A stretch of DNA of 64,000 nucleotides from the NCBI GenBank assembly GCA_905207625.1, contig CAJLLT010000006.1, positions 1 to 64,000 on the forward strand, written 5' to 3'. Positions within the stretch are counted from its first letter, which is position 1, and every line of letters begins with the position of its first letter. Positions 25,037 through 33,209 of the stretch are shown here, piece by piece. The stretch comes from an uncultured Eubacteriales bacterium (GTDB taxonomy: Bacteria; Bacillota; Clostridia; Oscillospirales; UBA644). Made by a program: the position numbers and the translations under genes. The notes under the pieces are model-generated. The model made no database searches. It was given only the letters and a program-made list of their open reading frames with translations, and was not told where the DNA came from.

Positions 25037-25347
25037 TTTGCAGCCACTCTTATCGTTTGAGAATCGGCACCATGCCGACGTTTTTAAAAACTGTGAGCCG
25101 GAGTAAGCCGCATTTGCCCATAAAACAGTGCGCCTGCTCCGGTAGAGTGGATCCCGGATAGAGCAACATATTGTATTTGATGTGAATGATTTCGCAATCA
25201 CAGATAAATTGTTTCTGTGCAAGTGTTGCGATATTCTTCTGGATATCCGTGTTTATACTATATTTTTCGTTTGCGCCATCCATTACTTACTGTAATTCAT
25301 CCGCATCCGACAACCAGTTATTAGTTTTTTCACCCTTGAAACGCGCT

Positions 25348-25381
25348 TTCGGTACACCTGAGATAAAGCAGGTGTACCGAA
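25348..25381. other. 13-bp hairpin downstream of nadE
   Basis: TTCGGTACACCTG (25348-25360) pairs with CAGGTGTACCGAA (25369-25381), loop AGATAAAG. There is no good T-run on either strand; it may stabilise the nadE mRNA end. Confidence 0.6.
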
Positions 25382-25469
25382 GGGCTCCGTTTCTCTTGTT
25401 GCTGCATAAGGTCTGTCACAGAAATCTCTACGTTAAAAATCAGATCTCCCTGTTCCGGTACTTCCGGGA

Positions 25470-27026
25470 TCAGAATTGAGGATTTATTTCAGTGGGTATG
25501 TACGGAAGTGTGAAACCCAGAAGATTTGCTCCCTCGGGGGCAGAGGAACGCTTGAACTGACTGCGGCTGAAACGGGTAAAGAAAACGTCAAGCCATTTTT
25601 CTATTTCCTCGTCGGAATATTCGTCGAATGTGGCAAGCGCGTACTGGCGGATCTCCTCACGGTTCTTCTTGAACTTTGCGAAGTAAAACATAAAGAAATC
25701 GTGAAGTTCATACGGACCGACTATATCCTCCGTCACCTGACCCTGTTTCAGTTCGGGGCTGATGGGAGTATCGACTATATCTCGGAGAACGTCGCCAAGC
25801 TGTCCGCCTCTCTCTTCAGCTATCATCTTCACGACCTCCCGGACCACGGTTTTCGGTACGGTTGCATTTACGTTGTAATGGCACATCGTATCTCCGCCGT
25901 ATGTGCACCAGCCCAGCGCCGCCTCAGACATATCACCGGTACCCAGGGCAAGGGCATTATGAATATTTGCGACATCCATAAGGATCTGAGCCCTTTCCCG
26001 GGCCTGCGCATTTTCGAAAACGACATTTTCGTCCTTTACATTGTGTCCTATATCCTCCAGATGGGCTGTTACTGCGGCTTTTATATCTATTTTCTGCGCA
26101 GTGGCACCCACAAGTTCCATAAGTTTCTCCGCATTGCCCTTTGTCCTCTCTCCCGTTCCGAAACAGGGAAGAGTGAGAGCGTAAATGTCTTTTGCTGGAT
26201 ATCCCGCCATTTTCATCGCGGACTCCGCAACCAGAAGAGCCAGTGTTGAGTCCAGTCCTCCGGAAACGTTTACCGCGACCTTTTTGAGTCCTGAGGACTC
26301 AAGTCTGGTATAAAGAGCCTGAGTCTGGAGTTTAAAAAGTTCTCCGAGCCACCGTTTGGGTTCATTTTTGCCGTAATAAGGCATTTTATAGTCAATGCCC
26401 TTGTTTCGGGTGTAGATTATTCCGCTTTCCTTAGTATCCTCGGCTGCGCAGATGATGGTTTCGGGAAGATCCTGAGGTTTGAAATCAACAATTATTCCGT
26501 TTCTGAAAATACCGCACATTCCCTTGTATACATTATCCGCAACGCTCTCGCCGAAACCGCCGTTTGCCATGGCCACAACGCATTTATAATTAGCCGAAGC
26601 TTTTGCGCAGAACTCTATTATATCATTCTGTATGCAGGGATAGCCTGGCATTATGGTGGGAAGGAGAAGCACATCGCCCTTTTCATTACCGGTTTCGGAT
26701 ACCGCAACTTTCTTTCCTTCAAGGGTAAAACGGTTATTTTTCAGAATATCTCCGTTACGGATAACAATGTTTTCGTATTTCGGTACGGAAGTCACTATTA
26801 TTTTGCCGTTATCTTCGGTAGCTTTGCAGAGCATGTCCACTGCTTTATCGCATTCTTCCTGGAAAAATTTGAATTCAAGAAGTGCGCCGCAGGTGGACCC
26901 CACAAGGCTGTAGGCAGGGAAAAGATATATATCAGCCGGATTTTCCTCCGTAATATGTATCATCTTCTCCGCATTTATTGCAGGTTTTCCCGGTTTAACG
27001 GGAAAAACACAGGACAGTATTTTCAT
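25470..27026 (-). CDS. nadE: NAD synthetase with degenerate glutaminase domain
   Basis: This enzyme converts deamido-NAD to NAD with ATP. Residues about 255-518 form the synthetase domain with the ATP loop NVSGGLDSTLAL, ALGTGDMSEAALGW and FKRSSAPEGANLLGF. The N-terminal part should be a nitrilase-like glutaminase, but FPELxLxGY reads FPAYSLVGS (catalytic Glu lost), the segment with the catalytic Lys is absent, and no xxxICED-type Cys segment is present. The protein has 518 residues against about 640-680 for intact glutamine-dependent enzymes. It probably uses ammonia, or gets it from another subunit. The ATG follows GTGAGGA. It is downstream of the symporter gene on the same strand. Confidence 0.9.
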   Translation of the reverse strand: MKILSCVFPVKPGKPAINAEKMIHITEENPADIYLFPAYSLVGSTCGALLEFKFFQEECDKAVDMLCKATEDNGKIIVTSVPKYENIVIRNGDILKNNRFTLEGKKVAVSETGNEKGDVLLLPTIMPGYPCIQNDIIEFCAKASANYKCVVAMANGGFGESVADNVYKGMCGIFRNGIIVDFKPQDLPETIICAAEDTKESGIIYTRNKGIDYKMPYYGKNEPKRWLGELFKLQTQALYTRLESSGLKKVAVNVSGGLDSTLALLVAESAMKMAGYPAKDIYALTLPCFGTGERTKGNAEKLMELVGATAQKIDIKAAVTAHLEDIGHNVKDENVVFENAQARERAQILMDVANIHNALALGTGDMSEAALGWCTYGGDTMCHYNVNATVPKTVVREVVKMIAEERGGQLGDVLRDIVDTPISPELKQGQVTEDIVGPYELHDFFMFYFAKFKKNREEIRQYALATFDEYSDEEIEKWLDVFFTRFSRSQFKRSSAPEGANLLGFTLPYIPTEINPQF

Positions 27027-27102
27027 TTCGGTTTCCTCACTTTTATTTCAGTTTATCTTTCATCCGCTACGGAAGACCCGCCGGCGGACGTGAATCACAA
27101 GA

Positions 27103-28575
27103 TCAATCGTCTTTCATTTTCATCAGTTTCCGGACTCTGCCGAACTCATCAAGAACTTCCGGCGAAGGTTTTTTCGGGCTGACGGCATATGTAATGAAGA
27201 AGGCTGCGGTGGACACCGCCACAGAAGGGATAAGCTCGGCGAAACTGCCGGAGGGCAGACCTGAGCCTAGAATGCAACTGAAGAAGACTGCGGCGGCAAA
27301 CCCCGAGACTATGGACACAAAAGCACTGATCCAGGTCGCCTTTTTCATGTAAAGAGAAAAAACTGACACGGGACCGAAACTTGCCGCGATCACCGTCCAG
27401 ACAAAACCCGGACGTATGATCAGGGAGGATTCAAAATTGACAGCGAAGGCCAGGGCAAGTCCGGTAAAGAGCATTACTGACATTCTGCTGACAGAAAACC
27501 TTTCCCGTTCCGTTGCCCCTTTATTGAACAACTTCGGATAAATATCCTCCGAAAATGCCGAGGACGCGATCAGAAGAGCAGCGTCGGTCACCGCGAGAGC
27601 GGTGCAAATATATAAAAACACAGCAATCTGCCTTTGCACGTCATAAAAGGCATTATTCGCCACGGAAACGAACAGTGTCTCGGGAATATCGGATCTTATC
27701 CCTCTTTGGTTTGCCCATGCCCCCACGGAAAGACACACCAGAAGCACCGGAATTATCAAAAGAAGGAACTCCAGCCCGAACCTCTTGGGATTCCTCCGGA
27801 GCCTGAGGCAGGCTGAACGCATGGGAATGTACGGCATAAAGAAAACTGCGGCAGCCATGGTAACAGCGGGCATCAGATCCGTTATACCGAAAACTTCGGG
27901 GGCTTCAAGCCCTATACCGGCAGCCGTAAGCTCATACTTGAACACTTCGCCCTTGGTAACAGCAGAGTACACCGACAGTATCGCAATAACGGCGGACACG
28001 ATAACGACATAAACAAAACGAACGGTATCCGCCCTGACATCCGAAGGAAATCCTCCGAGAAAAAGGTAAAGTCCGCAGAGAAGTGCCGCAGAAAACAGGC
28101 AGGCTACATAGTTCAGCCCCAGGCTTTCCGATATGATCCTTGCCGCCAGAGAGAGCATTGCGGAAGATAGAAGAAGGAAGAATACCATTGTCACGGCGGC
28201 GGTAAAAGCCCTGAGAGTCCCGGTCTTATCGTGAAACCGGTTCTCCATATATGAGGGAAAGGTCCGGCTGTCCGAGGCAACCTCGGTATATATCCTCGTA
28301 CGGCGGCTTACAAATATCCACTGCAACAGGACTGCGCCGCACATACCCGCCACAGCAGCTCCGCCGCGGAGGAGTCCGTTTTTTTCGGTCATAAGCGACG
28401 GGATTGTAAGGACGGCTATGCCGGCAATAAAAACAATCCCAGAGGACATGAAGGACGAAATATGGTCCACTTTTCTGTCGGCTATTATGTAGGCGGAACT
28501 TGTCCGGTTTCGTTTGAAGGAAATCAGACCCGCCGCAAGTACAACCAGGGCATAGCCCGATAAGATCCAGATCAT
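27103..28575 (-). CDS. Sodium:solute symporter family transporter
   Basis: A 490-residue membrane protein of the SSS (PutP-like) family with about 13 helices. The first helix starts at the N-terminus (WILSGYALVVLAAGLISF), followed by the cytoplasmic AYIIADRKVD segment typical of the family. I chose ATG 28575, which has GAGAGGAGGT 6 bp upstream, over the open frame to 28620. It should bring in a small solute with sodium; the substrate cannot be told. It is divergent from the folate riboswitch gene, and the nadE gene follows 76 bp downstream. Confidence 0.88.
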   Translation of the reverse strand: MIWILSGYALVVLAAGLISFKRNRTSSAYIIADRKVDHISSFMSSGIVFIAGIAVLTIPSLMTEKNGLLRGGAAVAGMCGAVLLQWIFVSRRTRIYTEVASDSRTFPSYMENRFHDKTGTLRAFTAAVTMVFFLLLSSAMLSLAARIISESLGLNYVACLFSAALLCGLYLFLGGFPSDVRADTVRFVYVVIVSAVIAILSVYSAVTKGEVFKYELTAAGIGLEAPEVFGITDLMPAVTMAAAVFFMPYIPMRSACLRLRRNPKRFGLEFLLLIIPVLLVCLSVGAWANQRGIRSDIPETLFVSVANNAFYDVQRQIAVFLYICTALAVTDAALLIASSAFSEDIYPKLFNKGATERERFSVSRMSVMLFTGLALAFAVNFESSLIIRPGFVWTVIAASFGPVSVFSLYMKKATWISAFVSIVSGFAAAVFFSCILGSGLPSGSFAELIPSVAVSTAAFFITYAVSPKKPSPEVLDEFGRVRKLMKMKDD

Positions 28576-28638
28576 CGCGTACCTCCTCTCCGGAATCCCC
28601 GGAAAGCGAAACTTCATCAAAAAGTCGGTTTTTATACC

Positions 28639-28666
28639 TTGAATGAAAATATTTCTGTGTTATTAT
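28639..28666 (+). promoter_or_regulatory. Promoter of the THF riboswitch/folT transcript
   Basis: TTGAAT (28639-28644), 16-bp spacer and TATTAT (28661-28666) lie just before the riboswitch, placing the transcript start near its first stem. Confidence 0.6.
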
Positions 28667-28674
28667 GAGTCCAT

Positions 28675-28784
28675 AGACAGAGTAGGTTTCATGCGTTCGG
28701 GTTTACCCCGTGAAGTGCTGTGAGATGGGAAGTCGCCCACAGACGAAAAGCTTCGGCTTACGGTATGATTCCGCATCCGCTGTT
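28675..28784 (+). ncRNA. Tetrahydrofolate (THF) riboswitch
   Basis: The sequence follows the known THF-I aptamer: AGAGTAG near 28680, GTGAGATGGGAAGTCG near 28720-28735, CACAGACGAA near 28738-28747, and TGATTCCGCATCCGCT closing the pseudoknot and end stem near 28766-28781. It sits upstream of a FolT-like gene, the usual target. Bound folate should favour the terminator at 28823-28857 and shut off uptake. Confidence 0.88.
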
Positions 28785-28822
28785 GATGTCCCGCCTGTAC
28801 GGCGGATATTTCGACTTTGGAT

Positions 28823-28857
28823 GCTCCGGTTTACTCCGGAGCTTTGTTGTATTTTTT
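28823..28857 (+). terminator. Riboswitch expression-platform terminator
   Basis: GCTCCGG (28823-28829) pairs with CCGGAGC (28836-28842), followed by TTTGTTGTATTTTTT. It lies between the THF aptamer and the ribosome binding site of the FolT-like gene. Confidence 0.85.
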
Positions 28858-28875
28858 ACAGGAGCGTGATCAATC

Positions 28876-29955
28876 ATGCAGACAAAAAAACACAACGTCA
28901 CAAAGACCCTTATCGCGTGTGCGGTGCTTGCCGCCATCGGCTTCATCCTGGACCGTTATCTGGGGATAATGGTTCCCCTTTTCGGGATGAAGACCCTCTC
29001 CATCAACGCAAGTTATGTCCCGATATTCTTTGCCGGGTTCCTTTACGGTCCCGTTTGGGGCGCGCTTGTGGGCGCAGTCCAGGATCTGCTGGGCGCCTTT
29101 CTGGTTCCCCAGGGTGCATATTTTTGGGGCTACACTCTGACTACAGCCCTTGCAGGAGCCTCTGCCGGAGTTTTCGGAAGGATTTTTCTTAAAAAGGAAC
29201 TGTACGGTCAGGAAATACAAAAGACCGGAAACAGGGGCGGAAACATCATGAAGATCCTGTGCGGGGTCAGCATGGCAGTCCCGGCGTTTTTTCTGATATT
29301 TCCCATGATGCACCTGAAATTTGCGGACAAAACGTATGATCTTACCCTGGGAGCCGCCGCCATAGGAACACCGGACAGCAAAGCGGCGTTCGTTTCCCTT
29401 CTTTCGCTCTTTGACGGGTCCGCCGCCGAAATGGGTTACACCGCGGCAAGGCTCAATTCGGTTACGGTGTGGCTCTGCCTGGGAGTTGTGGCATCCGCTG
29501 TTTTCGGAATTGCGGGAATCGTGAAAATATGTACGGGAAAGAATTCCGGGGCTGCGGTTTTTTCTCTTCTTGCCGCACTTTCCGCCGGCATTACCGCCGC
29601 GACTCAGCTCATTTATGTACCCAAAGCACTGACGGGACTTGACGTTTCCGTTTCCTTCGGGATCTGGCCCTATGCGGCGCCGATCCTCTTTGCCTTTGCC
29701 CTGGCTCTGGCGCTGGCTCTGGCGGACGGACTGAAGTTCAAACTTGCGGCATTCTGTGCCCTTACCGCCGCCGTATCTTCCGCCCTGAATTCCCTCTGGC
29801 TCACCATGACCCTTAACCCGGCTAAGGCATACACGGTCTATCTCACCCCGAGGCTTGCAAGTGCCATGTTCCTGTCCGCGCCGGTATACACCGTGCTCTG
29901 CTGGATACTCATAAAACGTGTTGCTCCAAGACTGAGCTTGAAACAGGACAGATAA
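28876..29955 (+). CDS. folT: FolT-like ECF folate transporter S component with extra membrane domain
   Basis: Residues 1 to about 170 look like the substrate-binding S component of an energy-coupling factor transporter: VTKTLIACAVLAAIGFILDRYLG, YVPIFFAGFLYGPVWGALVGAVQDLLGAFLVP. S components bind the vitamin and work with a shared EcfA/A'/T module encoded elsewhere. The protein continues to 359 residues, roughly twice the usual 170-180, with a further 5-6 helices in about residues 110-350, part of them inserted after residue 110 by length. The THF riboswitch upstream supports a folate substrate. Which helices make the folate pocket cannot be told. Confidence 0.83.
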   Translation: MQTKKHNVTKTLIACAVLAAIGFILDRYLGIMVPLFGMKTLSINASYVPIFFAGFLYGPVWGALVGAVQDLLGAFLVPQGAYFWGYTLTTALAGASAGVFGRIFLKKELYGQEIQKTGNRGGNIMKILCGVSMAVPAFFLIFPMMHLKFADKTYDLTLGAAAIGTPDSKAAFVSLLSLFDGSAAEMGYTAARLNSVTVWLCLGVVASAVFGIAGIVKICTGKNSGAAVFSLLAALSAGITAATQLIYVPKALTGLDVSVSFGIWPYAAPILFAFALALALALADGLKFKLAAFCALTAAVSSALNSLWLTMTLNPAKAYTVYLTPRLASAMFLSAPVYTVLCWILIKRVAPRLSLKQDR

Positions 29956-29977
29956 AACCCATCTTTGAAAATCCGTT

Positions 29978-30023
29978 ACGTTCGGTACGGCTCCGCTGTG
30001 GAATCCGTACCGAACGTTTTTTG
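29978..30023 (+). terminator. Terminator after the FolT-like gene
   Basis: ACGTTCGGTACGG (29978-29990) pairs perfectly with CCGTACCGAACGT (30005-30017), followed by TTTTTGTTT. Confidence 0.92.
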
Positions 30024-30047
30024 TTTCGCCGGATACGGCGATACTTA

Positions 30048-30440
30048 TTATTCCTCTGAGGTCTTTTTCTTTCTGAAGCTTTCGATTATTCCCGGAACCA
30101 TATCGACAGCTTTATCCAGCGAGCCGAGAGGGGTCTGATTGAGATTCAGGAGCTGAACGTGACCTTCTGCGTCAACCACAAGAAATGCCACAGGGGTAAC
30201 GGTTACTGCGGCGCCGCTTCCGCCGCCGAAACAGGGGGAAGCGTTGTCTTTCTGGTTTTTCGTGGCAAAGTCCGACCCGCCCGAAGCAAATCCGAAGCCG
30301 ACCTTTGATACGGGGATTATCGTCGCCCCGGAGTCGGTTCTTATGGGATCTCCGATAACGGTGTTCACATCCACCATATCCTTGATACCCTGTATAGCCG
30401 TTTCCATTACACCCTTGACCGGGTTTGCCTGATTTTCCAT
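30048..30440 (-). CDS. ytfJ: GerW family sporulation protein YtfJ
   Basis: A 130-residue YtfJ/GerW protein. In Bacillus it is made in the forespore and is needed for germination with certain nutrients. The family pattern is clear: VMETAIQGIKDMVDVNTVIGDPI, TIIPVSKVGFGFASGG, a glycine-rich GGGSGAAVTVTPVAFLVV and a C-terminal amphipathic helix. Length is normal. It is the last gene of the operon that starts with the M50-like genes and follows DUF2953 by 6 bp, an arrangement common in Clostridia. It is the main hint in this window that the organism belongs to a spore-forming lineage. Confidence 0.95.
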   Translation of the reverse strand: MENQANPVKGVMETAIQGIKDMVDVNTVIGDPIRTDSGATIIPVSKVGFGFASGGSDFATKNQKDNASPCFGGGSGAAVTVTPVAFLVVDAEGHVQLLNLNQTPLGSLDKAVDMVPGIIESFRKKKTSEE

Positions 30441-30446
30441 AAGAAT

Positions 30447-31058
30447 TCAACCTCGTTTCTTTAATATATACACACCGGCTCTTATGAGCATTTTAATAAG
30501 CCTGAAAACCCTCACGGACAGTTCCGCAGATATCTTTGCCTTTGTCTTCTGTGCCGTAAAGTCCGGATATATGCTGAACTTCCCGTCTTCAATCTTTCCC
30601 GAGGAATCAAGCGCACCGAGAACGGGAAATACCGCCGCACTTATCCTGCCGTAATTCAAAGCCGCTTCGTCCGCGTCTCCGCCCACGGCAATCTCTCCGT
30701 GAAGCCTCCGGAACCATACTCCGCAAAGGACCTCGTCCCGGAACATCTCAACAAAAGCGGGAATATCCCCTATACCGACCGGAATTTTCTTATTTTCCTT
30801 CTTTTTTCCGGAAGAATTGCGTTTTCCGGACTGTCTGTCCGGCTTTTTTTCCGCTGTTTTCTTTTTCCTCGGAAAAATTCTCACCTTAACCGGTCCTGCC
30901 CTCACGGAAAGGCGGACCTTGGGTTCGGTCCCGGTATCGGCATATACACACACATCCAGCCGGAGAAAGCACAGCAGCGCGATCAGAACAAGAATCACAG
31001 CCACAGCTCCGCCGATGACATATGCAATGACGGTAAGAATTGTCAGAAAGACGTCCAT
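30447..31058 (-). CDS. DUF2953 family membrane-anchored protein
   Basis: A 203-residue protein of the DUF2953 family, whose Bacillus member (YtfI) is a neighbour of ytfJ. It has one or two N-terminal hydrophobic segments (about residues 5-32), a basic linker (PRKKKTAEKKPDRQ through KKKENKK, residues 62-90) and a soluble C-terminal part ending in a basic helix. Its function is not known; sporulation is inferred from partners. The ATG at 31058 lies 1 bp after the scpB stop, so coupling is likely, and ytfJ follows after 6 bp. Confidence 0.82.
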   Translation of the reverse strand: MDVFLTILTVIAYVIGGAVAVILVLIALLCFLRLDVCVYADTGTEPKVRLSVRAGPVKVRIFPRKKKTAEKKPDRQSGKRNSSGKKKENKKIPVGIGDIPAFVEMFRDEVLCGVWFRRLHGEIAVGGDADEAALNYGRISAAVFPVLGALDSSGKIEDGKFSIYPDFTAQKTKAKISAELSVRVFRLIKMLIRAGVYILKKRG

Positions 31059-31059
31059 T

Positions 31060-31704
31060 TCAGTTGATCTCTTTTCCCGGGTCCGCCGGGTCTGCGGTTT
31101 CTTCCGTATCCGATCCGGAACCGGAGAATCCCGTGTCTGCCTGTTCCGGCGCCGTACTGTCCGGCTCCGGTGCAGGATCGAGGAAAGACTCTATCTGCGG
31201 AAGCTGTTCCAAAGATCCGAGCCCGAATACGGTAAGAAATTTTGCGGAAGTCCGATACGACATCGGTCTGCCGGGAAGATCCAGCCTTCCCGCCGTTTCA
31301 AGCAGTCCCTTTTCAACAAGATTATCGACTATTTCTGAGGAATTTACACCGCGGACCTGAGAAATATATGTTTTTGTCGCAGGCTGGTTGTATGCCGCCA
31401 CCGCAAGAACTTCCATGGCGGCGTTTGAAATGGCCTGGGTCCGCCGCTGGCTCAGATAATTCGAAACAGTCTGACCGTACTCCGGCTTGGTGCAAAGCCT
31501 GTATGTTCCATCCTGGGTACACGAGAGCATTACTCCGCTGTCCCCGTCCTCCAGATCCTGCTTTATTTCGTCAAGCTTCTGTTTCACCGTATCAGGATCC
31601 GTTTCAAAAAAATCGGACAACCGCTGAACCTGCACCGGTTGACCGGAAGCAAAAAGTATGGCTCTGAGAGCCCCTTTGAAAGAAAGATTTTCGTCAAGCG
31701 TCAT
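31060..31704 (-). CDS. scpB: Segregation and condensation protein B
   Basis: A 214-residue kleisin-interacting protein of the SMC-ScpAB complex, which compacts and segregates chromosomes. Two winged-helix domains are visible: SFKGALRAILFASGQPV at the start and AMEVLAVAAYNQPATKTYISQVRGVNS in the second, with LPGRPMSYRTSAKFL and FGLGSLEQLP as the usual last block. A 30-residue Asp/Glu/Pro-rich tail follows. The start is taken at ATG 31704, where family similarity begins; it overlaps scpA by 11 bp. An upstream ATG at 31746 would lie deeper inside scpA. Confidence 0.93.
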   Translation of the reverse strand: MTLDENLSFKGALRAILFASGQPVQVQRLSDFFETDPDTVKQKLDEIKQDLEDGDSGVMLSCTQDGTYRLCTKPEYGQTVSNYLSQRRTQAISNAAMEVLAVAAYNQPATKTYISQVRGVNSSEIVDNLVEKGLLETAGRLDLPGRPMSYRTSAKFLTVFGLGSLEQLPQIESFLDPAPEPDSTAPEQADTGFSGSGSDTEETADPADPGKEIN

Positions 31705-32473
31705 TGTCCGTACTGTTCCTTCCGAATCTGTGTCTGGAGTCCACAAGCGTCAGGCTGACATCCCCGTCATTTTCCCTTACATCCACTCTTCCGCCTCTTA
31801 TAAGCTCAAGCACCGCAAGAAATGTGGCAACTATCTCAGATCTGTCCGACCCCTTGCGGAATATTTCCCGGAAGGAGGTCCTGGCTCTGCGAACCAGTAT
31901 CCGGAGTATGCTTATTACCTTACTGCCCACCGAGATGAAGCGCGTGCCTATAATACCGTCGAAATTCTTCGGAGAAAGGGGTTTTTTACCGTTCATCCGG
32001 CGTATGACTTCCCTGTACGCTCCGGCGACCCTGTCCGCGCAGTATTCGCTCAGTTCAGGCTTCGCCTTGGGAAGGGTATCATCAGTCTGATCCCTGAAAA
32101 ATATTTTTCCGAACAGGCACTTTTCCGAAAGTTCCGCCGCAGCTTTCTTGCATCGGGCATATTCCTGCAACCGCTGCTCCAGAAGAAGCTTCGGGTCCTC
32201 CTGCTCCTCCTCATCCCGGGGAAGCAGGGACCTGGATTTGATATAAACCAATGTCGCCGCCATTTCAAGAAAGTCCGCCGTAAGGGAAATATTGTTTTCC
32301 GCCGCGGCATCCATGTATGCCATGTACTGTTCCAGAAGAAGGGAGATCCGGATATCGCAGATATCTATTTTGTGTTTTTCGATCAACGACAGCAGCAGAT
32401 CAAGCGGCCCCTCAAAGGTTTCAAGCCGGAAGGAAAGTTCCGCCGGAGAGATCACATCGGATGAAGCAACCAT
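31694..32473 (-). CDS. scpA: Segregation and condensation protein A (kleisin)
   Basis: A 259-residue kleisin subunit that bridges SMC heads in the chromosome condensation complex. The N-terminal SFRLETFEGPLDLLLSLIEKHKIDICDI is the family signature, followed by the helical segment ADFLEMAATLVYIKSRSLLP and a C-terminal winged helix (RSEIVATFLAVLELIRGG). It overlaps the M50 peptidase gene by 22 bp upstream and scpB by 11 bp downstream, so it is transcribed within the leftward operon. Length is normal for the family. Confidence 0.96.
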   Translation of the reverse strand: MVASSDVISPAELSFRLETFEGPLDLLLSLIEKHKIDICDIRISLLLEQYMAYMDAAAENNISLTADFLEMAATLVYIKSRSLLPRDEEEQEDPKLLLEQRLQEYARCKKAAAELSEKCLFGKIFFRDQTDDTLPKAKPELSEYCADRVAGAYREVIRRMNGKKPLSPKNFDGIIGTRFISVGSKVISILRILVRRARTSFREIFRKGSDRSEIVATFLAVLELIRGGRVDVRENDGDVSLTLVDSRHRFGRNSTDNDA

Positions 32474-33183
32474 CGGAGCCCTCCGTAAAGATCAAGAATA
32501 TTCTGGAACAATTCCGTGTAAGCGTCAAAAATAAGGTCGTTCGGAACCTGTAGTATCCAGCTCAGGATATCCAGATCAAAAAAGCGGGAAAGGACAAGAA
32601 AGACCCCGAAGACTAAAAATGAATAACGGGAAAAACGGGCATACTTATACGCCGCATCGGCAGGAAGAAGGACTTCCACTATCCTGGACCCGTCGAGGGG
32701 AGGGATGGGAAGAAGATTGAAGACTATGAGACCTACGTTGAGTTGCGCGAGGAAAAGAAAGAACCTCGCGGCGACAACGGCAACCATTCCGGTATTTTTG
32801 CACAGGACAATAATGAAATATATCGAGCAGGAAATGAACCCGAGGACAAAATTCGCGAAGACACCGGCCAGGGCTACTATTACCGTGCCCTTTGTCCGGG
32901 AGCGGAAATTGATAGGGTTTATGAGGACCGGTTTTGCCCAGCCGAAGCCAAATAACAGCAGGCAGAGAGTACCGAGGGGGTCGATATGATTCAGAGGATT
33001 GAGCGATATCCGCCCGAGGTATTTCGAAGTGTCATCACCGCAAAGATGCGCGGCATAGGCATGTCCGGATTCATGCACCCCGGTGGCAAGAATACTTCCC
33101 AAAGCAAGAAAAACCAGATATATAAGAGCCTGGGTCAGGGTAATCTTTCCCTGACTTAATTCCCGGTACAGTGTAAAAAGCAT
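32452..33183 (-). CDS. Site-2 protease family (M50) membrane metallopeptidase
   Basis: A 243-residue integral membrane zinc protease. The active-site motif HESGH lies in TGVHESGHAYAAHLCGDD near residue 38, and the second conserved block is NLLPIPPLDGSRIV near residue 165, which gives the third metal ligand. There are about six hydrophobic helices. Such proteases cut membrane-embedded substrates, such as anti-sigma factors; the target here is unknown. The gene follows a degenerate paralogue by 26 bp and overlaps scpA by 22 bp. M50 genes next to scpAB are common in Firmicutes. Confidence 0.92.
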   Translation of the reverse strand: MLFTLYRELSQGKITLTQALIYLVFLALGSILATGVHESGHAYAAHLCGDDTSKYLGRISLNPLNHIDPLGTLCLLLFGFGWAKPVLINPINFRSRTKGTVIVALAGVFANFVLGFISCSIYFIIVLCKNTGMVAVVAARFFLFLAQLNVGLIVFNLLPIPPLDGSRIVEVLLPADAAYKYARFSRYSFLVFGVFLVLSRFFDLDILSWILQVPNDLIFDAYTELFQNILDLYGGLRWLLHPM

Positions 33184-33209
33184 TACTATATCCCTTTCAA
33201 ATCAAACCT

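Larger units (their letters stand above)
24842..25469. other. Gene-poor spacer with coding relics and terminators
   Basis: No intact gene is supported. On the minus strand 24975-24840 translates to protein-like sequence (ASTDLDEITRKYNVNGG, then QATPHMAGKLSREYKK) without a start, running into the terminator. At 25283-25050 a 77-codon minus-strand frame includes IATLAQKQFICDCEIIH, faintly like the N-terminus of ArsR-type regulators, then degenerates. Both look like decayed ends of older genes. Two hairpins lie at 24991-25028 and 25348-25381. Confidence 0.5.
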
